A stretch of 64,000 bases of DNA, from the NCBI GenBank assembly GCA_023079485.1, contig CM041097.1:19017158-19081157 (forward strand). Reading direction: 5' to 3'. Source of the stretch: Archilochus colubris. Lineage: Eukaryota; Chordata; Aves; Apodiformes; Trochilidae. A program made the translations under genes and the position numbers. The notes beneath the pieces were generated by a model. It had not been told where the DNA came from and made no database searches. It worked only from the letters and a program-made list of their open reading frames with translations. Below, one piece after another: positions 51,865 to 63,700 of the stretch; positions within the stretch are counted from its first letter, which is position 1, and each line of letters opens with the position of its first letter.

Positions 51865-54800
51865 GTATGATGGATGCTCCTACCTTGTGTGCAGCCTCAA
51901 CACCAACAGCTACACCCCAGGAGACAGAGTCTGGGCCATTCCCTGCTTGAGCACTGCTGGAATTTGTGTGTGTATGGCTTTGGGTCTACAGCAAATCTGA
52001 CACTGGGTTTCACACTTCTAAGGGGCCTGGTTTTATTATTCTGTGGCTCCTTGAGGGACCAGAACATGTCACTGCTCTTGGATGGGACATAAGCAACAAA
52101 AGGATGAAGGTCTAAAGGTCTGTCTCCTGGCAGGACTGGTTATCTCAGCTCCTTCCCTCACATGGGATGGCAGAAGGGCAACCAAGAACAATTCTTTCTG
52201 TTTAACCCCCCCTCTCAGGTTTGAGTGAATTAATTCTTTTGCCTTTTAGTGCTGGCTACCTCAATGCTATAATTTGAATCTAAATTTTATACATTAGATT
52301 TGAAATGAAAATTTTTCTTTTGGCCTTAAATACCTGATTCTATCCTTCCTGATAACAATAAAAATCACTGAAAAATTTAGATGGAAGGGAGCAGTAATGT
52401 CTCTTACCAAAGGAGGTCTGGCTGGATCAGCTTCCCAATAATTTGCAATGCTTGTTTTAAAGAATAAAGAGTGTTCTAGGGAACTGATTGCTAAGGAAGT
52501 GATTTGGGGGTGCCCTGCACCTGCTGCCATTGCCTACTACTGCTTGCTAAGCAAAAGGCTGGTTTTGAGGTGTTCCTTTCTGAATCAGGTAGAGTCCAGG
52601 TGCCAAGCAATGAACCAGTAATGCATTTACAGAACCTTTGAGACTTTTCATCTAAGAAAACCCTAAACATGGAGCACAATTTTCTTTTTTATCCATTTTA
52701 TAGGCACATTTCCACCTCCACCATGAGGATTTACAGAACAATACAAAAGCCTGAACATTTATGTACACTAGTGCTGTCATTTTCTCTTGACACTTTTTTG
52801 TACCTACAAAAGGTCTTTATTTTTTCTCCCCAGCACTGACTCCTGCAAGTTTTGAGCCCCATGCATTCCCAAATCTCCTCCAGAGATGTTAGAACGCTGA
52901 TCAAAACTGTTTCAGAGCTTTTAGTCTGGATTGAGGACTATGGTTTGCTAACAGAACTAGTTTAAGATGACTAGAAATTTTACCCTGGAAAAGAAAGTGT
53001 GTATTAAAAAGGGGAAATAATAGTATAGTTATCAAATCACCTTGTTCTACTCAAAGAATCAGCAGTTTTCAGATGGGTCATGTCCTGCTTTAAGCAGGAG
53101 TGACCAAGACATTGACAGCCACAGCTTTCTGTCTGCTAAGGCAAACATCCTGCTCTCAGCAATGTTTCTTCAATTCTCCTGAAGGAAACAGAGTTACAAG
53201 ACAAATTCCCAGGAGAAGGTAAATAGTGATCTATAAAAAGGATGCAGTATATCAGAGATGCAGAGAAACCCATCAATCAATTTAAAGCCTGCAAGTCCTG
53301 AACAGAAAGCAAATGTCAGTTTACTTGGTGTTTACAGCCATAAGAAAGTATATAATCAAGGAAATGAAGTGAAACCTGCTCCTTAAGGGCAGAAAAGGCT
53401 TGAAAGAGTTCTTGAAATGTACCAGTAGGACAGGAAGACAGCACATCCATCCTTGAGTCAGAAAGCTATATATTTTCCTCTTGCTATAGGGTAAAATTTG
53501 ACAAATAGGAACGAGTAGAAGAAAAAAATCAGAACAAATAAATGGTTAACAAGTGAGTTGACTCCAGATTAATTGAACTGACAAAATGGTATCCATGAAC
53601 AAAGCATTTGCCACAGTATATCTTAAGCTGGAGATGTGAGCTGTTGGCCAATAGGCCCCCAAAAATACATTATGTGAAATAAGAAGCCTCAAGAGAACAG
53701 CAACTGAGATCTTTTGTCATCCATAAATACTGTATTTGTGATCCACAAATTATATGCCATGGGGATGAAGTACACAGTATGAACTATAATAAGTTGTGTA
53801 CTACCTCAAGATGCTTAGGAAGTTGTTTTTCTGCAAAAAGGTTGTATATTTAGCTCTTTTTTTTTAATTGAAACCCCTGCCTCCAACTCAGTACTTACAA
53901 GAGAAGAGATTACAGCTCCCATTGTTTGTGTTCTGTACAGGTCTTTGAATGTCATACAACTAGTCAGGTATGAAGGACTTCTAAAAGATATAGCAGCAGG
54001 AAAAGAGTTGCTTTTTACTAAGATATTAACAGGTAAAAGTATACACTAGAAAGCCAAACTTCTCTTGGAATTTTCTGTGCATTTTAGTAGATACCACCTA
54101 AACCAGACCTTTTATCAGAATGAACATTTGCAGGGAAACTGAGGCTCACTGGGTAGAAAACACTGATTCTGCTTTTACCCATTCACTACAGAGAGGGAAG
54201 AGGAAGACGCTCTGCTGGTTACTGGTTTGGTTTTCTTTGACTTGAAGGAAAACTGAAAACTTCTGTACATCAGTTATTTGAAGCAGCAATCATTAATATA
54301 ATTATTTTTGGGAAGGATGGACTAGCTAAAGCCTCCTACCTGCCTGCTAACCTAGAAAGCCTACACCTGCTTTGTCCAGTAACAGAAGAGAGAGAACAGC
54401 CTAAGAAAGCAAACACTTATTATTTGTTCTCCCCACATAAGATAGAGAAGCAGGAATAGGTAGATAGCACTATTCCTCAATAAATATTTCTTCTTCCCAT
54501 GTTATCTAAAGAAATGGTTCAGTTCTCTTTCTACTTCTCACTACAGGGACCAACACATTGTCAGGCTTATCTAGCCCTACACCACAAAAACTCTGAAGTT
54601 AAATTTGCTGCAAGCTTCACAGGACAGCAAGTTCCACAGCTATCATTTGATCACTCAGCTCTTTGGTACATGTTGTAAACATTTTTCTACAAATGTATTT
54701 AAAACACCTAAAGCTGCAGTGAAATTCAACTTAGTTTTCTGAAAGGAGCAGCTATGCTACTGTTTGTTTTGTACACGTGCTTCTTAACTGAAAGCATACA

Positions 54801-57800
54801 GATAACCCAGCTTTGTTTGTACACAAAAAAAATAAAAATTAACTCAAATAGATTAGAGAGATCATCTTAGGCAGCCAAGTGATAAGAAATAAGAAAAAAG
54901 TTCAGAATGCTGCTCCAGCAGCTCTCACCTCAGCTTTCCACCTTAAACTAGCTCTCAGATAAGAGCTTAGTCACTTTTGAGGTTATATAGAACACTTTTA
55001 ACACTAAAAGAGAATATGCTCTCTATTGCTCTGAGCACTTTCAGCAAAAGCAAACACAAAAAAACCCAAACCACACATTTTAAAGACACAGCTTATATTT
55101 TTTATCAAGCAAGATATTAAAAGCTCACAACTACTATTAAACAAAAAAACCATAGTCCATAATTTGCTAGCCCAAGTTCCCTGAGCCAGTCATGTCCCCA
55201 GCTACCCCCTCCTTGCCTATTTATGCACCAGCAGCTCTCCAGCCTCAGCTATTGTTATTTATGAGTCTCATTAACAAACCTTATAAAATTCAGGATGTGC
55301 CTTCCCTCTGCTTGTTAGTGAGGCTTGGGAGCAGGGGTGGGAAGGTAAGCTGTATTTCCTTCTCTGTGAAATGGCTCTTCTCTAGTGCAGATACTTTAGG
55401 TCAGCTCTTTTCTCCCTCTGCAACCAATATGCAGTGTTATTTTTTTTTTTATTTAATGTAAATATAGTGTTTTATGTAGAGATAGGAAGCAGGGAAAAGG
55501 AAGGAAGTTTGAAGAAGCTTTGATTTCTCTAGCTGCATATATGAGATTGACCTGCCTATGATTAAGAAGCTGCTGCCTAAATGGTAATACTTGACATAAG
55601 ACTGTGGGGTGGACTGTTATTCGTTTATTTTCTTAGAAGTGAATTCTGATATAAAGCTTGTTTCCTTCCAGCTGGCTCCCTGCAGAGCTTTAAGGAAGTT
55701 CCTAATCTTGTTAGAAGCAGCAGGGTCTCTCGTGCATTTGCATTTACTTGTGCACGAGAGCTGCCAGGGTTTGAAGCTGGGATGCTGAGTCTATAGACTT
55801 TCCTCTGTCCTGACATTGCTGTACTGAGGCTGTTAAAAGAAGAAACAAAAATAAGACACCAATGATGAAGTAGAAGTCCTGTGAATCTGCACGTGGGGAA
55901 TATGCCAAATCCTCAGGCAACATAAGAGGAGAGAAGGAGGTGCACGTGAAAGCAGCAGATAGGAAAAGGGGCATGTGGAGAGGAGGGGATGAGACTGCCT
56001 TATTCAAAAGGGTATTTGACTTCTGCCTTAGGGTGTTTCTGCATTTTATATTAAAGAGCTACCTGATAAAATGCATCATCTCCAAGTGATGATGTGAAGT
56101 GTATCTCCCTTTATAAAGCCAGCTGCCTTAGTTTCTCTCCCTCTTTCTCAATGCTTTAACCCTTTCCTGCCAGCTCTGGCAGAAGGAGCAGAAGTCCCTT
56201 CCCTGGGAGTAGCCTGTAGCTGTTTTCCTGCAGCATGAGTGGTATTGATTGGAATCTGGTTGGGCTGAGGGAAGCACTGAAATGTTTTATTCCCTAGCCT
56301 AGAACATCAGGAGTGATTGTCAGCTTGTTCTTTCCCAGCTGTTCTCTGAAAGAGCATGGTCACAGCTGACTGTCACAGGCAATGCTCTCCTGCCTGCCCA
56401 AGTTTAGGACTTGCCTGGCTGGAAGGTGAGAGGGATTTAACCTACTCTGGGGAGCCCCAGGGATGAGGAGGAAGAGTGACACGATGCACTTGCCTGCACT
56501 AGAATATAAAAAAAAACCAGACAAACAGGACAGCCAATGACTGGCTCTCTTTTTCTGATGAATTAATCCAGACTGCCCTCATGAAGAATGCCTGTGTATC
56601 ATAACACTGGTTCTTTACAGCACCTAACTTGCAGGTTGGAGAACTTCTGAAAAATGAGTGATTTTGGTCTGTTTGTCCAGTCATTCAACTTGGTGTCTGT
56701 GCCAGAACCCCCAGTCTGTATATATAGTATGTCTCTGGAAGACACCCCAGGTCACACCTACATCACTTCTAGTTAGCTATAGTCTGATCCTATCTGTGGA
56801 AAACCATCCCCCCCTCCAGCTTTTCTTCTGTAAGGAGATGCTTTAACCAAGTGCCTCAAAGTTCATGGGCATGCAAACATGAAAAGATGTTGCTTTTATC
56901 TAGTGTGTATGCACATGTCCATGTATGTTGGTCTAAACTGTCTTAGGATTTGTTTCATCTTTTTGCTGTACCTCACAAAAGAAGTTTAGCATTAAGCTAT
57001 AGTAAAGCAGAGCATATTGCAGGATTTAGCCAAGTATAGAAAGTGTCATTGATTGCTCCCTGGAGATACATCATTTTTAATGAGAGTCCTAAAATGTTAG
57101 AAGATTATAACTTAAAACTCCACAAAACTACTGGAGTTTGCAGACTTATTACCATAGTGTACCCACGTTGTAACTGAGGAGAGGGGAAGAAACATAAATA
57201 ATCTTTTTCAAATGGGATTGTTGATGGGGGGAATGTGTAAAAATGAAGCTGTTGGCAGAACACAGTTAGCTTATGAATTATACATTTAATTAAGGAAAGC
57301 TAAACTGGTAGATTTTGAAACTGCTGATTTACAGTGTCTTTTTAAAGACAGAATTTTAGTTCTGCTGCTGGGTGTTGGCAGTGCTGTAGAGCAGCCACAG
57401 TGTGGGGATGGCAGTAGATGTGGGATGTCCCCTGCTGAGCACACTGGGTTACAAGCACTGAACCTGCTCCCTGTGGTACATGGCCTGGCCAAAAACCCTT
57501 CCAAAAAGCAAGGTCCTTGGGTGGCAAGCCTAGATGGAGATCTGCCCAAAGCTAGTCAGTTAAATTAATTTGGAGTTGCCTATAGACATCACTGAGGTAT
57601 GCATTGTGAATTGATGTATGGCTAAAGATGGCAGAAAAGAGTTCAGAAGTTGGAATAGGGCAAAAAGCACAGAGCAAATGTATCTATGGAAGATAAGAAT
57701 GATCCTATGTGCAATAGGAACAAAAATTAAATATCTGAAATACTGATATGCTGCTGAGCTCCCCCTTCATAAGAGGCTCATGCTAAAGCTCCATGTTACC

Positions 57801-58175
57801 AGCTTCATTTTTCCATATTCAGAGTGAAGGAAGGAGCTGTCAACTCTGAGGAGCAATTTGCCTTCTGAACATCCAGAGAACAAATGTTATAAATAGAAAT
57901 TATTAACTAAAACAGTTCTCTCATGGCATTGCAGCACTGCCATGCCTGCTTAAAAATAGGCTAAGCAAGAAAGCAAAAGTAGCAGGAGAGAAAAACTTCT
58001 GTGACCTTCTGACTTGGTTTGGAGTGAGTTTAAAGCTAAAGCAATGCTGACCTTGCCTTTGCTAATTTGTGACTCGCCCTGTAACAGGCTCATTCTTTCA
58101 CCTGGCAATATTGCACTCATGGGAAGCAGATTATCCTGGAAAGGACGCATCATGTGTGTATTTGGTGTTTTCTAG
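51865..58175 (+). other. CNTN6: CNTN6 intron within Ig domain 2 (about 6.3 kb)
   Basis: GT at 51865, AG at 58174-58175. No CR1 copy was recognised here. It contains the hairpin/octamer/E-box cluster at 55727-55948. The rest is AT-rich sequence with no visible gene. Confidence 0.9.
55727..55760. promoter_or_regulatory. Perfect 10-bp inverted repeat around an octamer motif
   Basis: CTCTCGTGCA at 55727-55736 and its exact reverse complement TGCACGAGAG at 55751-55760, with a 14-base loop. ATTTGCAT (reverse complement of the POU octamer ATGCAAAT) lies at 55736-55743. Two CACGTG E-boxes follow at 55890-55895 and 55943-55948. A regulatory role is inference only. Confidence 0.35.
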
Positions 58176-58379
58176 GCTTGTCCTATACGTGGATCTTCAA
58201 CAATAACACCTTACATGTCCAGGATGACACACGCCGCTTTGTTTCACAAGAAACAGGGAACCTGTACATTGCCAAGGTGGAGCCATCAGACGTGGGCAGC
58301 TACACCTGCCTTGTCACCAACCCTGCAGCAGAACAAAGTGTGCAGGGGCCACCCACTCCTCTCACCCTCCGCGCTGATG
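58176..58379 (+). CDS. CNTN6: CNTN6 coding exon 5: main part of Ig domain 2
   Basis: 204 bases encoding residues 152-220. The acceptor is TTTGGTGTTTTCTAG at 58175 and the donor is GATG|GTAAGG at 58380. It contains LSYTW with the core Trp157, a sequon at Asn161 (N-N-T), the family hallmark [17 protein letters not shown], and Cys196 in DVGSYTC, which completes the Ig2 disulphide. It ends in [12 protein letters not shown]. The residue formed across the upstream junction is Gly152, where I recall Asp or Glu in mammalian relatives; this is a single-base difference and does not break the frame. The reading frame stays open through the donor for 48 further codons, into a CR1 LINE that begins 62 bases downstream. 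Confidence 0.95.
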
Positions 58380-60616
58380 GTAAGGTATCTGGGCATGCTT
58401 GGATGAAGAATGCAGCACAATTCTATCTGGTTCATAGAATCTGGCCTGGATCCTGGCCTGGATCAGGAACAGCGTGGCCAGCAGGTCCAGGGAAGAGATT
58501 CTGCCCCTGTGCTCCGCCCTGGTGAGGCCACAACTTGAGTCCTGTGTCCAGTTCTGGGCCCCTCAGCTCAGGAAGGAGATTGAGGTGCTGGAGCAGGTCC
58601 AAAGGAGGCAACTGGGATGGTGAAGGGACTTGAGCACAGATCCTATGAGGAGAGGCTGAGGGAGCTGGGGGTGTTCAGCCTGGAGAAGAGGAGGCTCAGG
58701 GGAGACCTCATCACTCTCTACAACTCCCTGAAAGGAGGTTGGAGCCAGGGGGGGGTTGGGCTCTTTTCCCAGGCAACTCTCAGCAAGACAAGAGGGCAGG
58801 GTCTCAAGTTTTGCCAGGGGAGGTTTAGGTTGGAGATTAGAAAGAATTTCTTTCTGGAGAGGGTGATCAGGCATTGGAATGGGCTGCCCAGGGAAGTAGT
58901 GGATTCTCCGTGTCTGGAGATATTTCAAAAGAGACTGGATGTGGCACTCAGTGCCATGGGCTGGGAACTGCAGCAGTAGTGGATCAAGGGTTGGACTTGA
59001 TGATCTCTGAGGTCCCTTCCAACCCAGCCAATTCTATGATTCTATGATTCTGTGATCCCCAGTTACTGGGAATTGATGCCAGCGTGCATCCTCAGGGGGG
59101 AAAAAGCACCCAGTAAAACTTTATGCTGTGGGGTGTGATCTTACAGCTTCTGCTGTGGTTTGAAATGAGAGTTGAACTGTCAAGACAGGGATGGTAAGGC
59201 ACACATGCAAAGCAAGCAGTGCTCAGCATCACTGAAAAACAGCAGGAGAATGTCAAATGGTGCCTTAATTTTTTTCACTTTGTGTATGCCTGGGTGGAGG
59301 TTTGCATCTGGCAGAGCTTTCTAAATTTATAATCCAGGTATAGATCAAATTTCAGATCTAGAAAGCTGTTTCAAAAGGAGTCACTGAGGCAAGAAACTCA
59401 CTCACACATATAACAAATACTGTTCTGACAACACTTCTAATTAAATGTTCTGAGTGAGAAATATACCCCCGAAATCTTTACACAGAGGTTGTTTGGTTTG
59501 ATCATCTAAATTTCACTACACTTGTACTGTTTGCAAAGGCAGGGGTGACAATCAGTAACAAAAGTGTATAAAGTTTCATTTCAAGGATAAATAAAATTCA
59601 ACTGCACTATAGAATAATTCTTCCACTGCTCTGTAACATAATCAGATGACCCAAAACAAAGGTATAGTTCTGCAGCTCAGAAGTCAATAATTAGATATAA
59701 ACTGGGCTGAATGCCTAGGAGTTTTTATATTTTCTTCCCTTTGTTTACTTTGCTTGATTCCTTTTCTCAGACCCTTTCTATCTCTCTTTTTATCTTCTCC
59801 CATTCACTTTGGGATTGGGGTCCAAAACAGGCACCCCTAAGGCAATGGTGCAAATTGTGTAATATCAACCATATCCCTTTTAAATCTAAAATAGGGATTA
59901 GTTCCTTTTCTGCATGGAATCTGGGCAAAGACACTGTGCAGAAAAATATCTGATTCTTATTCATCAGTACTGTTTCAATGAGTTACACTGGAAGATGTGT
60001 GAACATTTAAGTTCAGCTAATAGTTCAGCTTGCTGAAGCAATCCCAAACCTGCTGCAAAATTAAGTGCCCTAAATTGATAATGGATTATCTGTGGTTTCA
60101 GATGTTCAGCCAGAGTTTCAAACATGATGACTGCATCTAATTCCATCAGCCCTTCTCGAGCCTGAAGCTCACATTTCCAAGTTTTATGTAATTTTTTTAG
60201 AGAAGTTTTTTAGTGTTTTACAAATATTTTGGACACAGAGTCCTGTAATTCTCTCTTGCACCCAGAATCTATTCAGTATCCTGTGAAATTACCAATTTCA
60301 AGGCATTGACAGGAAGTGTGAACCCTAAATTATCTGAAAACTTCAATGCACAACATACTTCCACATGCAGAACTTGTCTAAGGCCACACTCTGCAGCTCC
60401 TGAATGCACAGGATGTGAAGATTTCACATAAGCTTTCAGCACAGCCTTGAATTTCACCCAAGAGGCTGAGTCTGCTGCACAGACCTCATGTGTTGGTTGC
60501 CATGGGTGGAACAGAAGGCTCTAACATTATTAATGCCACCTTTTTACACTGAAATTCTGTTGTACTAGACAGGTCTGAGGCTCAACTGGAGTGCTAGCTG
60601 TTTTGATGTTCAACAG
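58380..60616 (+). other. CNTN6: CNTN6 intron between Ig domains 2 and 3 (about 2.2 kb)
   Basis: GT at 58380, AG at 60615-60616. Over a quarter of it is the CR1 insertion at 58442-59056, which starts 62 bases after the donor. The rest shows no gene. Confidence 0.92.
58442..59056 (+). mobile_element. CR1 LINE, 5'-truncated 3' end (copy E, longest)
   Basis: About 615 bases, the longest CR1 piece here. It begins GGCCTGGATCCTGGCCTGGATC (an 11-base tandem duplication at the 5' edge), passes through GGCCACAACTTGAGTCCTGT and CAGTTCTGGGCCCCTCAG, and ends with CCAATTCTATGATTCTATGATTCTGTGATC. A 120-codon frame of the ORF2 C-terminus (58617-58979) is still open, with [32 protein letters not shown] and [17 protein letters not shown]. 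It carries the GGGCTGGGAACTGCAGCAG variant shared with copy A. It is sense to CNTN6 and lies 62 bases downstream of an exon donor. Confidence 0.94.
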
Positions 60617-60719
60617 GTGTGATGGGGGAGTATGAACCAAAGATTGAAGTACGTTTTCCAGAAACAACATATGCAGAGAAAGGCTCATCTGTTAGACTGG
60701 AATGCTTTGCCCTTGGAAA
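60617..60719 (+). CDS. CNTN6: CNTN6 coding exon 6: linker and start of Ig domain 3
   Basis: 103 bases encoding residues 220-254 (the last codon is split; AA at the exon end would give Asn or Lys). The acceptor AG is at 60616 with a rather poor pyrimidine tract (TTTTGATGTTCAACAG). The donor is AA|GTAAGA at 60720. The peptide [17 protein letters not shown] is nearly invariant among contactins 3 to 6. Cys249 in RLECFALG is the first cysteine of Ig3. Its partner exon, which should continue as NP-P---W, was not found before position 64000. Confidence 0.95.
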
Positions 60720-63700
60720 GTAAGATTTTTTTTGTCTTTTATTAAATTGTGGGTTCTAACACTGCCCTACAGTGTGAGTTGATGGTTCTTTCTAATTCGC
60801 ACAGAAGGTTGGGGTTGTTTTTTTTTTGGCCAGAATGTAAATTTGTAAAACTTCCTGGTTTTAACATCATCTTGGTTTGATTGCTTCTGTGCAACATGTT
60901 CCCAAGGAAATCAGAAAGAAAATTATACTGTAACTAAAACTCACTTGGTTGCAGCTTGAAGCAGGGAAGGGAAAGGATGGGGTGGGGAGAGGGAAAACCA
61001 GAGCAAAGACTTCATTCCATGAGAGTAGTTTTAACTCTAAGGTAAGTCCTGACTTCAGGTTACAACATTCAGTGTAACTGCATGTTTGCATCTGATCAGC
61101 ACCTAAAAGTAATGTTTTTTCAAAGCATCGTTGTTAAGAAGGAAACCTGGGGAAACAGGCTGTACTTCAAGGGCACATAGGCTGTCTACAGTGGATCCAA
61201 CAGACTGACATGGCTCTTGGCACCCTCTTCCCCAGAGTGCTGCTGAGGAGGTCTGGGAAGCCCTAGCAGCAGCCTGTCCTGCTAAAATCAGTAAGGCTTG
61301 GGGTAGCCTTTATTTTTCCTCAGCTGAGTCCCTGTTTTATTTGTTTACAGAAGTAGGAGTGCACTCAAACAGCAAGAGATGCTCTGTATTCAAAGAGCAG
61401 ATGGTTAACTGAATAAGTGTAACCAGCCTACTCAATCTAGTCTTTCCAATGAGCATTTATTTTCCCTGGAAAAGCTAAAATAACCTTCGATTGTTGACCT
61501 CTATTTAGTTTAAGTTCACTTTGACAATCTGTTTTAAGGCTGTAAGCTTTTAAAGTGTTTAGAGCTTTCCCAGAGGTTAAAAGCCTGACTTGCAGACAGC
61601 AGAAATTAATCAAATGTTCCTCTGGAAGCTACAGTGGGAAGTAGAAAAAAATAAAAGAAATAAAAAGTTAATAAGACAGGAAATGCCCTCCTTTTCAGAT
61701 GAGATTTTTATATAAACTAATCTTAGGGCTAATTTTTATTTAAGAATGAAAAATATTTCTACAGAGCAGTATTCAAAGGCATATGCTTTTTTTTTTATTG
61801 GCCCAAAACGAGAAGCAGACTGAAACACCCCTGCTTAAAGCTGATTTTCCTTTCTAAATACTGTCAAGCTACTTCTCTTTAAATACCTCCTTAATTGTGT
61901 GTGAGTCAGTGCAGTCTTTACATTTCAAGTTGTCATTTCATATTTCCATCTGTTGCATGGAGAGCATTTGACAATGATGTATTGACTGCAGAAAAGCATT
62001 TAAAAAACAGAGTAAATGATCTGCACAAACCAGTGCTCTCTTACTGAAGGGGCAAAGAGGGGTTATGCTAATGTGCCACAGAGGTTTCACCATTCTAAGA
62101 ACATCTTGAGGACAGAAAGAGGTAGATGGAAAGGACAGAGTGATCATGAAATACTTCAGCAAGCACAGTACTGCTTATGTTGTGCTTAGAAAATGGAATG
62201 GCTGCTTAATACAGGTTTTCTTCTACAGGACTGCAGCTGTAACCAGTGCTGCCATACTTGCCTGGTTTTATTCTGTGTAAATATGAGTGATCTGGGGGCA
62301 GAAATCAATTTTTCAGTTTTTTCATATCATACTGCTAATGTGCATCTAGTCTAGTGTATGTGAGAGGTGCTGTTTGTGAGTAAAGGCTCCTTAGTGGCAT
62401 CGCTGAAGAATTTCTTGTCTCTAGATTTTCTTTTTGATGGATTGAGACTCATACAGAACTGAACTGTTTTCAGTCTGCTTTTTTCTCTCTGAACAGAGCC
62501 TTGAACCACACTTTCACTAATGTGTCCATCAGTGAAAAAGCTTTCTTTCAGAGCTGGTGTTTATAGGTGAATAAAGCAAGAGAAACAGATTGCAGGTGAA
62601 ATACTCTTAACTTGCTAGAGAAGGCCAGATTTCTAAAGGTATGTAAGTGATTAGTGGTATTGTTAGAAGCTCAGAGTTTCCTACCTCCAGCTGTTTACAA
62701 TTGTAGTTAGGTACACATAAATGCAGCAGTGTGACCATCTGCACCTTTAGATGCCTAAATTCCACTAAAACTCTAGCCTCTACTATTGTCTGTTTATGTT
62801 AAAATCAATTCTGTTCAACGTTTGTTGAGCTATGCCTCTGATCTACTGCAGGCACTAACAGTTATTATCTCTCTTGGATTTCAGAACTGCTTTCCCATTA
62901 TCCATAATTTTCTATATTCATACTGTTAGTCCACTGGTTCAGACAATGCTGTCAGCTGCTCCCACCTCTGTGCTATGAATAACAGAAATCTTTCCCATCG
63001 AAGGCAGATTACAGGCAACCTGCTGGGGTTTTGGTTTCCAAAAGTCTTAAAATGAAAGTACTTTCATGGTATTTAGAGAAATAGCATCTCTTCTCTACAC
63101 AGAACAGCAAATCATACCTATTGGAGCTTGCTCAAAAAGCACTTCCACATTTAAAAGGCTGAGTACAAGAGGCCAGACATGGGGCTGAGTTTTTCTAAGA
63201 TGCTTTTTTACCTGGGGGAACTCAAAGCCACCTAAGCAGTGCTCCACCCAGGCTCTGGGACACCCCAAGGCAGGTTTATTCTGTGTAGCTCTAAGTTCTG
63301 TTTTTGCATTTCACATGAAAATACCCTGACTGACTCACAAATGGTCTTCTAATCCAGACATAAATTCCTGTTTATTTTGAGGAAAACATAAGGGGATTAA
63401 AGAGTCACTATTTATGCCTGGGAGGACACAAATGCACCAGCCAGGTCTTGACTCTGAATGCCATTCTGTTCAGACGATGAACAGAAGATAAGACCTTGAA
63501 AAGTAAAGGAAGTTTAAAGGAAATACAGTTGGGTAACAAGGGATATAAATAGCAGGCAGTTATCTGATGGTTGGCATGGGGAATCTAAACAGGCAAAAAT
63601 ACACACCTTACACTTAATTCTTTAGGAGAGGGAAAACAGATATGAAAAAGTAGCTTGACTCTTTCAAATACTGCAGCCTCTGGCAGTTTAATAGAAGAGA

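Noticed and set aside
54127..54165. MIR-like words (GGGAAACTGAGGCTCACTGGGTAG)
   Set aside because: Only about 25 bases resemble the SINE core and nothing extends on either side, so I do not call it.
62230..62280. Possible alternative 3' terminal exon of CNTN6 (acceptor TTCTACAG, in phase with the Ig3 exon, hydrophobic tail then TAA)
   Set aside because: Seventeen or so codons with no resemblance to any contactin C-terminus; a chance acceptor in an intron is more likely. Long-read cDNA could decide.
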